Source of the DNA: Clostridia bacterium
GTDB taxonomy: Bacteria; Bacillota_A; Clostridia; Christensenellales; Aristaeellaceae
Length of the DNA: 5,526 nucleotides
Direction of reading: 5' to 3'
NCBI GenBank assembly: GCA_017938785.1
Contig: JAGBAU010000319.1
Location: forward strand, 1-5,526
This document shows, piece after piece, positions 1 through 4,989 of this stretch (its first letter is position 1; each line of letters opens with the position of its first letter). A model generated the notes under the pieces. It did not search any database. It had not been told where the DNA came from and saw only the letters and a list, made by a program, of their open reading frames with translations. Made by a program: the position numbers and the translations under genes.

Positions 1-1
1 C

Positions 2-232
2 ACCGCCCGCGTCAAGATGCTCCCCGCTCCCGAAGGTACCGGCGTTATCGCCGGCGGCCCGGTGCGTGACGTACTGGATGCTTGCGGCATCAAGAACATC
101 GTAACCAAGTCCATCGGCTCCAACAACAAGATCAATGTTGTGCGCGCCACCCTGGATGGACTCGCCCAGCTGCGTTCCGCCGAACAGGTTGCAAAGCTGC
201 GCGGCAAGACCGTCGAAGAGATTCTCGGTTAA
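2..232 (+). CDS. rpsE: 30S ribosomal protein S5, C-terminal part (5' end outside window)
   Basis: The last 76 residues of S5 read in the frame starting at base 2 and end in TAA. S5 is a small-subunit protein involved in decoding accuracy and 30S assembly. The visible part is the C-terminal domain, recognised by the block [11 protein letters not shown], followed by a stretch containing [12 protein letters not shown] and then [11 protein letters not shown], all hallmark S5 sequence. The N-terminal double-stranded-RNA-binding-like domain lies upstream of the window. The ATG at 17 is an internal methionine and not the start, because S5-like sequence continues in frame back to the window edge. The rpmD SD overlaps the region just after the stop, so the two genes are closely linked. 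Identity is near certain. Confidence 0.97.
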   Translation, partial: TARVKMLPAPEGTGVIAGGPVRDVLDACGIKNIVTKSIGSNNKINVVRATLDGLAQLRSAEQVAKLRGKTVEEILG

Positions 233-233
233 T

Positions 234-238
234 GGAGG
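234..238 (+). promoter_or_regulatory. Shine-Dalgarno site deciding the rpmD start
   Basis: GGAGG lies 8 bases before the ATG at 247. An in-frame ATG at 232 overlaps the rpsE stop (TAATG) but would lie upstream of this SD and would add MEETH, which L30 proteins lack. The start at 247 is therefore preferred. Confidence 0.85.
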
Positions 239-246
239 AAACGCAC

Positions 247-429
247 ATGAAGCTTAAGATTACTCAGACCAAGTCCACCATCGCCTGCCTGAAGGACCAG
301 ATCGCTACCATCGAAGCTCTGGGCCTGCACAAGATTGGCCACACTGTTGTGAAGGAAGACAACGCAGCAGTTCGCGGCATGATCTTCAAGGTCAAGCACA
401 TGGTTAAGGTCGAAGAAATTCAGGAATAA
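247..429 (+). CDS. rpmD: 50S ribosomal protein L30
   Basis: This gene encodes 60 residues, the normal length of bacterial L30, a small large-subunit protein that binds 23S rRNA. The start MKLKITQTKSTI, the central LGLHKIGHTVV and the C-terminal region around HMVKVEE match the family pattern (a K-x-T-x-x-x-S-x-I start, L-G-L-x-x-x-x-x-x-V, and an ending in M-V-x-V-x-E). In-frame codons continue upstream through the rpsE region, but the SD at 234-238, the family length and the homologous N-terminus all favour ATG 247. It sits 14 bases after rpsE and 12 before rplO, the standard spc-operon order. Confidence 0.96.
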   Translation: MKLKITQTKSTIACLKDQIATIEALGLHKIGHTVVKEDNAAVRGMIFKVKHMVKVEEIQE

Positions 430-441
430 GGAGGCCGACAC

Positions 442-882
442 ATGAAACTGCATGATTTGAAGCCCGCTGTGGGCGCAACCACCGCTGCAAAGCGTCTGGG
501 CCGCGGTATCGGTTCCGGCCTGGGCAAGACCTCTGGTAAGGGTCACAAGGGTGCAAAGGCACGCTCCGGCGGCGGCAAGGGCCCCGGCTTCGAAGGCGGC
601 CAGATCCCGCTCATGCGTCGTATTCCTAAGCGCGGCTTCACCAACAAGTTCCGCACTGAGTACTGCGCTATCAACGTTGACCGTCTGAACATCTTTGAGG
701 ACGGCCAGGTTGTTACCCCCGTTGAGCTCATCGAAATGGGTATCACCAAGAACATTCTTGATGGCATCAAGATCATGGGCAACGGCGAACTCACCAAGAA
801 GCTGACGGTTAAGGCGAACAAGTTCACCGCAACCGCCAAAGAAAAGATCGAGGCAGCAGGCGGAAAAGCAGAGGTGATCTGA
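442..882 (+). CDS. rplO: 50S ribosomal protein L15
   Basis: This encodes L15, 146 residues (usual length about 145-150), a late-assembly large-subunit protein that binds 23S rRNA. The basic, glycine-rich N-terminal extension is clear: MKLHDLKPA, then [20 protein letters not shown] (residues 18-37), then RSGGG and [17 protein letters not shown] (residues 50-66). The C-terminal globular part holds [27 protein letters not shown], matching the family's L15 signature region. The SD is AAGGAGG at 428-434, overlapping the rpmD stop and 7 bases before the ATG. The last codons (GAG GTG ATC TGA) also form the secY SD, which suggests translational coupling to secY. Confidence 0.97.
   Translation: MKLHDLKPAVGATTAAKRLGRGIGSGLGKTSGKGHKGAKARSGGGKGPGFEGGQIPLMRRIPKRGFTNKFRTEYCAINVDRLNIFEDGQVVTPVELIEMGITKNILDGIKIMGNGELTKKLTVKANKFTATAKEKIEAAGGKAEVI
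871..879 (+). promoter_or_regulatory. Extended Shine-Dalgarno for secY inside rplO
   Basis: GAGGTGATC matches nine consecutive bases of the complement of the canonical bacterial 16S rRNA 3' end (GATCACCTCC...). It overlaps the last codons of rplO and lies 4 bases before the secY ATG, with the GAGG core 9 bases away. Confidence 0.8.
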
Positions 883-883
883 G

Positions 884-2146
884 ATGCGCGAAACTTTGAA
901 GAACGCATGGAAGATCGTAGACGTCCGTAAGAAGATTCTCTACACTGTAGGCATGCTCCTTATCTATCGTCTGCTTTGCTTCGTACCGGTTCCGGGCGTT
1001 GATACTTCTCTCATCTCCCAGGCACTGGAAAACTATTCCCTGCTCGGCTTCATCAACTCGATGACCGGCTCCAACCTCTCCCAGTACACCGTAATGGCAA
1101 TGGGTATCACCCCGTACATCAACGCTAGCATTATCATGCAGCTGCTGTGCGTAGCCATTCCGAAGCTGGAAGAGCTGCAGAAGCAGGGTGAAGAAGGCCG
1201 CAAAAAGATCGCTCAGATCACCCGTTACGTAACGGTTGGCCTTGGTTTCCTGCAGGCGATTGCCCTGACCGTTGGTCTGAAGGCAAACGCCACCAACTCC
1301 TTCCTCGGCCTCATCACCATCGCTCTGTGCCTGTCCGCAGGTACTGCGATCGCAATGTGGCTGGGCGAGCGCGTCACTGAAAAGGGCATTGGCAATGGTA
1401 TCTCCCTGCTGATCTTCGCAGGCATCATTTCCAATATCTCCCACGCTGTTTCCACCAGCATCTACGCCGTATTTGCCGGCCAGACTGCTCAGGTGGGCGG
1501 CGTAGGCAGCATGATCGCTTCCGTCCTCGTATTTGTCATCCTGATCGTTGGTATCGTACTCGTTGACTGCAGCGAGCGCCGCATCCCGATCCAGTATGCA
1601 AAGCGCATGGTTGGCCGCAAGATGTACGGCGGTCAGTCCACGCACATCCCGCTGAAGCTGAACTCCTCCGGCGTTCTGCCCCTGATCTTCGCCAACGCGA
1701 TTATGCAGTTCCCGGCTACCATCCTGGCATTCTTCCCGAACTCCGCAGCCAATCGTTGGTGGACTGCAAACGTTCAGATGATGTCCTGGACCTATCAGAT
1801 CATCTTCGCACTGATGATCTTCGGCTTCACGTTCTTCTATTCTTCCATCAGCTTCAACCCCGTTGAAATTGCGAAGAATATCCAGAACAACGGCGGTATG
1901 ATCCCTGGCATCCGTCAGGGCAAGCCCACCAGCGATTTCATCAAGAAGATCTCCACCCGCATCACTGCGTTCGGTGCAATCTATCTTGCAATCCTGGCTG
2001 TTATCCCCACCGTGGTGTATGCAATCTTCGGCGTAAGCCTGAGCTTTGCTGCTTCCTCTCTGATGATCGCTGTTTCCGTTGCAATGGAATCCATGCGTCA
2101 GCTTGAGAGCGAAATGATGATGCGCCATTACAAGGGATTCCTCTAA
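884..2146 (+). CDS. secY: Protein translocase channel subunit SecY
   Basis: This encodes 420 residues, slightly short of the usual 420-445. SecY forms the membrane channel that, with SecE/SecG and the SecA motor, exports unfolded proteins and inserts membrane proteins. Ten hydrophobic segments are visible at roughly 18-35, 68-92, 112-131, 139-161, 172-190, 207-229, 262-284, 303-321, 362-382 and 386-403. The family signatures are present: GITPYINASIIMQLL (74-88) and ERVTEKGIGNGISLLIFAGI (162-181). The SecA/ribosome-contacting cytoplasmic loop is seen at GGMIPGIRQGKPTSDFI (337-353). It keeps the key arginine (R344), although the next residue is Gln where Pro is usual. The short C-tail ends in RHYKGFL. 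The ATG lies one base after the rplO stop with a strong SD inside rplO. Confidence 0.97.
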   Translation: MRETLKNAWKIVDVRKKILYTVGMLLIYRLLCFVPVPGVDTSLISQALENYSLLGFINSMTGSNLSQYTVMAMGITPYINASIIMQLLCVAIPKLEELQKQGEEGRKKIAQITRYVTVGLGFLQAIALTVGLKANATNSFLGLITIALCLSAGTAIAMWLGERVTEKGIGNGISLLIFAGIISNISHAVSTSIYAVFAGQTAQVGGVGSMIASVLVFVILIVGIVLVDCSERRIPIQYAKRMVGRKMYGGQSTHIPLKLNSSGVLPLIFANAIMQFPATILAFFPNSAANRWWTANVQMMSWTYQIIFALMIFGFTFFYSSISFNPVEIAKNIQNNGGMIPGIRQGKPTSDFIKKISTRITAFGAIYLAILAVIPTVVYAIFGVSLSFAASSLMIAVSVAMESMRQLESEMMMRHYKGFL

Positions 2147-2152
2147 GCTACC

Positions 2153-2158
2153 GGAGGT
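2153..2158 (+). promoter_or_regulatory. Shine-Dalgarno site of adk
   Basis: GGAGGT lies 6 bases before the ATG at 2165, in the 18-base gap after secY. It is a strong independent ribosome binding site. Confidence 0.8.
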
Positions 2159-2164
2159 AGGACT

Positions 2165-2785
2165 ATGAAACTGATTTTTCTTGGCCCTCCCGGTGCAGGT
2201 AAGGGTACGCAGGCTACGGGCGTAAGCTCGAACCTGCGTGTTCCCCACATCTCCACTGGCGATATGTTCCGCAATGCCATCAAGAACCAGACCCCCACGG
2301 GAATGGAAGCAAAGCGCTACATGGATGCTGGTCAGCTGGTTCCCGACAGCGTTGTTGTCGCAATGGTGAAGGAACGCCTTGCCATGGATGACTGCGCAAA
2401 CGGCTACCTGCTGGACGGTTTCCCGCGCACGGTGGATCAGGCAGAGGCACTGGAAGAAATTGCAGCGCCCGACGCCGTAATCGATATTGAAGTACCTGAC
2501 GAGATGCTGCTCGAGCGCCTCACCGGCCGCCGCGTATGCCCCAAGTGCAATGGTACTTTTCATATCAGCAAGCTCGCTGATGAAAAGGTTTGTCCCGTTT
2601 GCGGCGATGAACTCTATCAGAGAGACGATGACAAGCCCGCTACCATTTCCAATCGGCTCAATGTCTACCATGAGCAGACGGCGCCGCTGATCGGATACTA
2701 CGCAGGTCTTGGCAGGCTGAAGCGAATCGATGGCAACGCCCGTCCTGAGGACGTTTTCCAGAAGATCCTCGCTTCTCTGGAGTAA
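2165..2785 (+). CDS. adk: Adenylate kinase with zinc-type LID domain
   Basis: This cytosolic enzyme interconverts ATP + AMP and 2 ADP, setting the adenylate balance. It has 206 residues, somewhat shorter than the usual ~214-217. The P-loop is GPPGAGKGT (7-15). AMP-site motifs are HISTGDMFR (28-36) and DGFPRT (84-89, with R88), and the LID arginines are in TGRR (120-123). The LID carries two CxxC pairs, C125/C128 and C143/C146, which should bind a structural zinc as in Gram-positive adenylate kinases; the spacing between the pairs is a little shorter than in Bacillus enzymes. RDDD (153-156) and R164 complete the active-site region. It lies between secY and map, as in most Firmicutes. All catalytic motifs are intact, so the enzyme should be active. 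Confidence 0.97.
   Translation: MKLIFLGPPGAGKGTQATGVSSNLRVPHISTGDMFRNAIKNQTPTGMEAKRYMDAGQLVPDSVVVAMVKERLAMDDCANGYLLDGFPRTVDQAEALEEIAAPDAVIDIEVPDEMLLERLTGRRVCPKCNGTFHISKLADEKVCPVCGDELYQRDDDKPATISNRLNVYHEQTAPLIGYYAGLGRLKRIDGNARPEDVFQKILASLE
2779..2782 (+). promoter_or_regulatory. Weak Shine-Dalgarno for map at the end of adk
   Basis: Only GGAG is present, formed by the last adk codons and 6 bases before the ATG at 2789. It is the weakest SD in the window. With a 3-base gap after the adk stop, map translation probably depends on ribosomes finishing adk (inference). Confidence 0.6.
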
Positions 2786-2788
2786 CTC

Positions 2789-3565
2789 ATGATCACGATC
2801 AAAAACGATTCACAGATTGAAAAGATGCGCAAGGCCGGCGCGCTGCTTCACAGCGTACTGGAAGAACTGCGCAGAGAGATTGAACCGGGCGTAACCACCA
2901 TGCACCTGGACCAGATGGCTGAAAAGCTCATCCGCCAGGCCGGTGCCATTCCGTCCTTCAAGGGTTTCGAAGGATTCCCGTTTTCCATCTGTGCTTCCGT
3001 GGACGATCAGGTGGTACATGGTTTCGCTGACAAAAAGAAGCTCCGCAAGGGGCAGCTTCTCAGCGTGGACTGCGGCGTCATCCTGGATGGCTGGCAGTCC
3101 GACAGCGCCTTTTCCGTGCTGGTAGGCGGCGGAAGCCCCGAAGCACAGAAACTGGTGGACGTGACGGAAGAATGCTTCTGGATCGGCGCAAACATGGCCC
3201 GGGAAGGCAACCGACTGGGCGATCTCTCCCATGCAATTCAGGTCCATGCCGAAAAGCACGGCTACGGAGTTATCCGCGATCTGTGCGGCCACGGCATCGG
3301 CCAGGAAATGCATGAGGATCCCAATGTTCCGAATTTCGGCAGACCCGGCAGGGGCGTCAAGCTCCAGGCGGGCATGACCATCGCCATCGAGCCTATGATC
3401 TCGATGGGTACCTGGCGAGTTTATGTCGGCGACGACAACTGGGCAGTGTACACGCAGGATGGCAGCCTGTGCTCCCACTACGAGCACACGGTGCTTATCA
3501 CCGATGGTGAGCCGGAAGTTCTCTCCTATCCCGGAAAGAAAGTTTCGGAGGAAGTACGTCGATGA
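2789..3565 (+). CDS. map: Methionine aminopeptidase, type I
   Basis: This encodes 258 residues, close to the usual ~250. The enzyme removes the initiator methionine from new proteins in the cytosol, using two metal ions in a pita-bread fold. By family alignment from memory, the five metal ligands are D94 (in SVDCG) and D105 (11 residues later, after DGWQS), H168 (GHGIG), E201 (AIEP) and E232 (YEHT). The substrate-binding histidines are H77 (VVHG) and H175 (EMHEDP). There is no N-terminal SH3-binding or zinc-finger extension, so it is the compact bacterial form. It starts 3 bases after adk and its TGA overlaps the ATG of the next gene by 4 bases, so translational coupling on both sides is likely. 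AGA/AGG arginine codons appear here and not in the main ribosomal genes upstream, suggesting lower expression. Confidence 0.96.
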   Translation: MITIKNDSQIEKMRKAGALLHSVLEELRREIEPGVTTMHLDQMAEKLIRQAGAIPSFKGFEGFPFSICASVDDQVVHGFADKKKLRKGQLLSVDCGVILDGWQSDSAFSVLVGGGSPEAQKLVDVTEECFWIGANMAREGNRLGDLSHAIQVHAEKHGYGVIRDLCGHGIGQEMHEDPNVPNFGRPGRGVKLQAGMTIAIEPMISMGTWRVYVGDDNWAVYTQDGSLCSHYEHTVLITDGEPEVLSYPGKKVSEEVRR

Positions 3566-3834
3566 ACAAATACCCGATAGAGGTTGGCGCAATCGTCGTA
3601 TCCAAGATGGGTCGTGACGAGGGAAGAAGCTTTGTTGTGATTCAGGAAGTTGATTCGGATTTCGTAATGCTCGCCGACGGCAAGCTGAGAACGATGGATC
3701 ATCTGAAGAAGAAACGGCGCAAGCATTTGAAGACCACGGGCATCGTGGTTGATGAGCTGCGAACCCGGCTGAGCAATGGCGAAGCCGTAGAAAATCATGA
3801 AGTTCGCTCATGGCTGAAGAGGGAGGAAAAGTAA
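3562..3834 (+). CDS. KOW-domain RNA-binding protein (L14e-like)
   Basis: This is a 90-residue basic protein of the Firmicutes family that resembles archaeal/eukaryotic ribosomal protein L14e and is annotated as a KOW-domain RNA-binding protein. The N-terminal half looks like a small beta-barrel: [21 protein letters not shown] (residues 7-27, with the G-R-D-x-G-R KOW turn), [11 protein letters not shown] (33-43) and the very basic KKKRRKHL (49-56). The C-terminal third is charged and probably helical. The ATG overlaps the map stop (ATGA), with GGAGG at 3547-3551 ten bases upstream. Its place between map and infA is the family's usual one, which suggests a role with the ribosome or translation. 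The exact function is not known to me, and no catalytic motif is visible. Confidence 0.88.
   Translation: MNKYPIEVGAIVVSKMGRDEGRSFVVIQEVDSDFVMLADGKLRTMDHLKKKRRKHLKTTGIVVDELRTRLSNGEAVENHEVRSWLKREEK
3821..3826 (+). promoter_or_regulatory. Shine-Dalgarno site deciding the infA GTG start
   Basis: GGGAGG lies inside the last codons of the KOW-domain gene, 10 bases before GTG 3837. It lies downstream of the in-frame ATG at 3810, so it cannot serve that ATG. Confidence 0.8.
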
Positions 3835-3836
3835 GC

Positions 3837-4058
3837 GTGTCCAAGTCCGATGTTATTGAAGTTGAAGGCGTTGTCACAGAATCTTATCCCAACGCCATGT
3901 TCGAGGTAGAACTGCCCAACGGGCACAAGATATTGGCGCACGTTTCCGGTAAGATGCGTATGAACTACATCCGTATCTATCCCGGTGACAAGGTAACGAT
4001 CGAGCTTTCGCCCTATGATCTGACCCGTGGCCGGATCACCTGGCGCAGCAAGAACTGA
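3837..4058 (+). CDS. infA: Translation initiation factor IF-1 (GTG start)
   Basis: This encodes 73 residues (usual 71-73). IF-1 binds the 30S A site during initiation and helps IF-2 and IF-3 select the initiator tRNA. It is a single OB-fold with the family sequence throughout: [12 protein letters not shown] (2-13), [13 protein letters not shown] (18-30), LAHVSGKMR (33-41), IRIYPGDKV (45-53) and [13 protein letters not shown] (58-70). The start is GTG at 3837, because IF-1 proteins begin M-(S/A)-K-x-D-x-I-E. An ATG at 3810 in frame would add nine residues (MAEEGGKVS) that belong to the overlapping upstream gene, and it lacks an SD. The gene starts 2 bases after the KOW-domain stop, so translation is probably coupled. 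Confidence 0.95.
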   Translation: MSKSDVIEVEGVVTESYPNAMFEVELPNGHKILAHVSGKMRMNYIRIYPGDKVTIELSPYDLTRGRITWRSKN

Positions 4059-4073
4059 TCGATTGGATGAAGT

Positions 4074-4201
<128 letters not shown>

Positions 4202-4221
4202 TTTAAGAAAATTACCCCATG

Positions 4222-4241
4222 CTTCAGCCGAATGGCTGAAG
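4222..4241 (+). other. Perfect 8-bp hairpin in the rpmJ 3' UTR
   Basis: CTTCAGCC (4222-4229), loop GAAT, GGCTGAAG (4234-4241). It starts 20 bases after the rpmJ stop. No T-run follows on either strand, so it is not a classic intrinsic terminator. It may protect the mRNA 3' end from exonucleases, assist the terminator downstream, or mark a processing site (inference). Confidence 0.7.
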
Positions 4242-4256
4242 GGCATATAGCATGAA

Positions 4257-4326
4257 TCCGAGTGATGATTTGCAGGATAACTTGCAGAAATGCAACGAAT
4301 CTGGCGGAGAATCACTCGGAATTTTT
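4257..4326 (+). terminator. Rho-independent terminator after rpmJ, with large structured loop
   Basis: TCCGAGTGAT (4257-4266) pairs perfectly over 10 bp with ATCACTCGGA (4311-4320). ATTTTT follows (T5 at 4322-4326). The 44-base loop is far larger than usual but can fold itself: TTGCA-GAAA-TGCAA (4282-4295) is a 5-bp hairpin with a GNRA-type tetraloop, and GATT (4267-4270) can pair with AATC (4298-4301). There is no T-run on the other strand, so it acts only on the spc transcript. The short T-run and long loop suggest it may be leaky or conditional (inference). Confidence 0.78.
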
Positions 4327-4398
4327 ATGTAAAAACGCCAAAATCCAAAAAATAACACTGGATTGCAGTTAGTTTTAACGCAAATTTGGAGATTTCCA
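4327..4398. other. AT-rich intergenic spacer between terminator and promoter
   Basis: There is no gene here. The stretch is clearly richer in A/T than the coding sequence on either side, with A-tracts that could act as an UP element for the promoter downstream. AATCCA (4342-4347) and TGGATT (4360-4365) could form a weak 6-bp hairpin with a 12-base loop. No convincing open reading frame, repeat or tRNA was seen. Confidence 0.55.
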
Positions 4399-4428
4399 TT
4401 GCAAAATCCATATTGAGTGTGGTATAAT
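4399..4428 (+). promoter_or_regulatory. Extended -10 promoter of the rpsM (alpha) operon
   Basis: The -10 box is a perfect TATAAT at 4423-4428 preceded by TGG, giving the extended -10 form TGnTATAAT. The best -35 candidate is TTGCAA (4399-4404), 4 of 6 matches to TTGACA with an 18-base spacer. AT-rich sequence lies upstream. Transcription would begin at about 4434-4436, giving a leader of about 160 nt before rpsM. This is typical of a housekeeping (SigA-type) promoter; no experiment supports it here. Confidence 0.8.
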
Positions 4429-4445
4429 TCATAAGTCTGAAATGA

Positions 4446-4521
4446 TTTCGGAGCGGCTGGCATGCAGCGGACCTGTGCATCAATGCTGATGATGCTCAGG
4501 GCTTAAGCATGTTCTCCGGAA
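4446..4521 (+). promoter_or_regulatory. Candidate structured leader RNA of the rpsM operon
   Basis: By eye this 76-base stretch folds into one long, interrupted hairpin. The outer stem is TTTCGGAG (4446-4453) with CTCCGGAA (4514-4521), 8 pairs with one G-U. The middle stem is GGCATGC (4459-4465) with GCATGTT (4507-4513), 7 pairs with two G-U. The apical stem is CCTGTGCATCA (4472-4482) with TGATGCTCAGG (4490-4500), 10 pairs around one T-T mismatch, with a 7-base loop. It begins about 11 bases after the predicted transcription start. A cis-acting site for a ribosomal protein such as S4 is a reasonable guess, by analogy with the E. coli alpha operon, where S4 represses from the rpsM leader. I did not recognise a named Rfam family. 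Confidence 0.6.
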
Positions 4522-4536
4522 CTTTTCACATACCCA

Positions 4537-4560
4537 GTTTGATGACGCCAATCGTCAAAC
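4537..4560 (+). promoter_or_regulatory. Second leader hairpin upstream of the rpsM SD
   Basis: GTTT (4537-4540) and GACG (4544-4547) pair with CGTC (4553-4556) and AAAC (4557-4560), giving 8 pairs with a GAT bulge and a CCAAT loop. An alternative register pairs GTTTGA with TCAAAC. No T-run follows, so it is not a terminator. It lies 19 bases before the SD and could be part of the same regulatory RNA as 4446-4521. Confidence 0.5.
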
Positions 4561-4579
4561 ACTAAACCGTTATTAAGTT

Positions 4580-4586
4580 GGAGGTG
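4580..4586 (+). promoter_or_regulatory. Shine-Dalgarno site of rpsM
   Basis: GGAGGTG, with the GGAGG core 11 bases before ATG 4596. An in-frame TTG at 4578 overlaps this SD and cannot be the start. Strong pairing with a slightly long spacer leaves room for control by leader folding. Confidence 0.75.
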
Positions 4587-4595
4587 CATTCGTCC

Positions 4596-4967
4596 ATGGC
4601 ACGAATTTCGGGTGTCGACCTTCCCAAGGAAAAACGCATTGAAATCGCCCTGACGTATATCTACGGCATCGGCCGTACCACCGCAGACGAGATCATCAAC
4701 GCCACCGGCATCAATCCTGATGTTCGCGTTAAGGATCTGACCGAAGAAGATATCGGTAAGCTGCGTGACTACATCGACCACAATCTCAAGGTAGAAGGTG
4801 ACCTTCGCCGTGAGGTTTCCATGAACATCAAGCGCCTGATGGAGATCGGTTGCTACCGTGGCCTGCGCCACCGTCGTGGTCTCCCCGTGCGTGGCCAGAA
4901 TACCAAGCAGAACGCCCGTACCCGCAAGGGCCCGAAGAAGCAGGCTGCAGGTAAGAAAAAGAAGTAA
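4596..4967 (+). CDS. rpsM: 30S ribosomal protein S13
   Basis: This encodes 123 residues (usual 118-126). S13 sits in the head of the 30S subunit, contacts the P-site tRNA and forms inter-subunit bridges. It begins [20 protein letters not shown], followed by [10 protein letters not shown] (21-30), the helix-hairpin-helix-like region. The C-terminal signature [20 protein letters not shown] (85-104) and [10 protein letters not shown] (106-115) are conserved, ending in a lysine-rich tail that reaches the tRNA. ATG 4596 is chosen because every S13 begins M-A-R-I; the in-frame TTG at 4578 is inside the SD. It is the first gene of the alpha operon and here appears to be expressed from the promoter at 4399-4428. 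Confidence 0.97.
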   Translation: MARISGVDLPKEKRIEIALTYIYGIGRTTADEIINATGINPDVRVKDLTEEDIGKLRDYIDHNLKVEGDLRREVSMNIKRLMEIGCYRGLRHRRGLPVRGQNTKQNARTRKGPKKQAAGKKKK

Positions 4968-4973
4968 TCATTA

Positions 4974-4979
4974 GGGAGG
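4974..4979 (+). promoter_or_regulatory. Shine-Dalgarno site of rpsK
   Basis: GGGAGG lies 10 bases before ATG 4990, in the 22-base gap after rpsM. Confidence 0.75.
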
Positions 4980-4989
4980 AATATCTGCT

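Noticed and set aside
824..2671. 615-codon open frame on the - strand across secY and adk
   Set aside because: It is opposite two unmistakable conserved genes. Its long openness reflects codon bias of the + strand, and its translation is low-complexity-like with no recognisable domain.
2810..3877. 355-codon open frame on the - strand across map, the KOW-domain gene and the infA start
   Set aside because: It is antisense to intact genes with all active-site residues, with no SD or domain signal of its own.
4224..4463. 79-codon open frame on the - strand in the rpmJ-rpsM gap
   Set aside because: It covers the terminator and promoter, has no strong SD before its ATG, and its translation matches nothing I recognise.
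4443..4490. 15-codon upstream reading frame (starting MISERLACSG) in the rpsM leader
   Set aside because: No SD lies before the ATG, which is only about 8 bases from the predicted transcription start. The sequence is better explained by RNA structure.
4483..4506. 7-codon frame MLMMLRA in the leader, considered as a leader peptide
   Set aside because: There is no SD, no codon run of one amino acid, and no downstream attenuator T-run.
4435..4595. T-box or metabolite riboswitch in the rpsM leader
   Set aside because: I saw no T-box consensus, no downstream terminator and no recognisable riboswitch core. A ribosomal-protein leader fits the gene context better.
4578..4595. TTG 4578 as the rpsM start
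   Set aside because: It overlaps the SD itself, and S13 proteins begin M-A-R-I, which matches ATG 4596.
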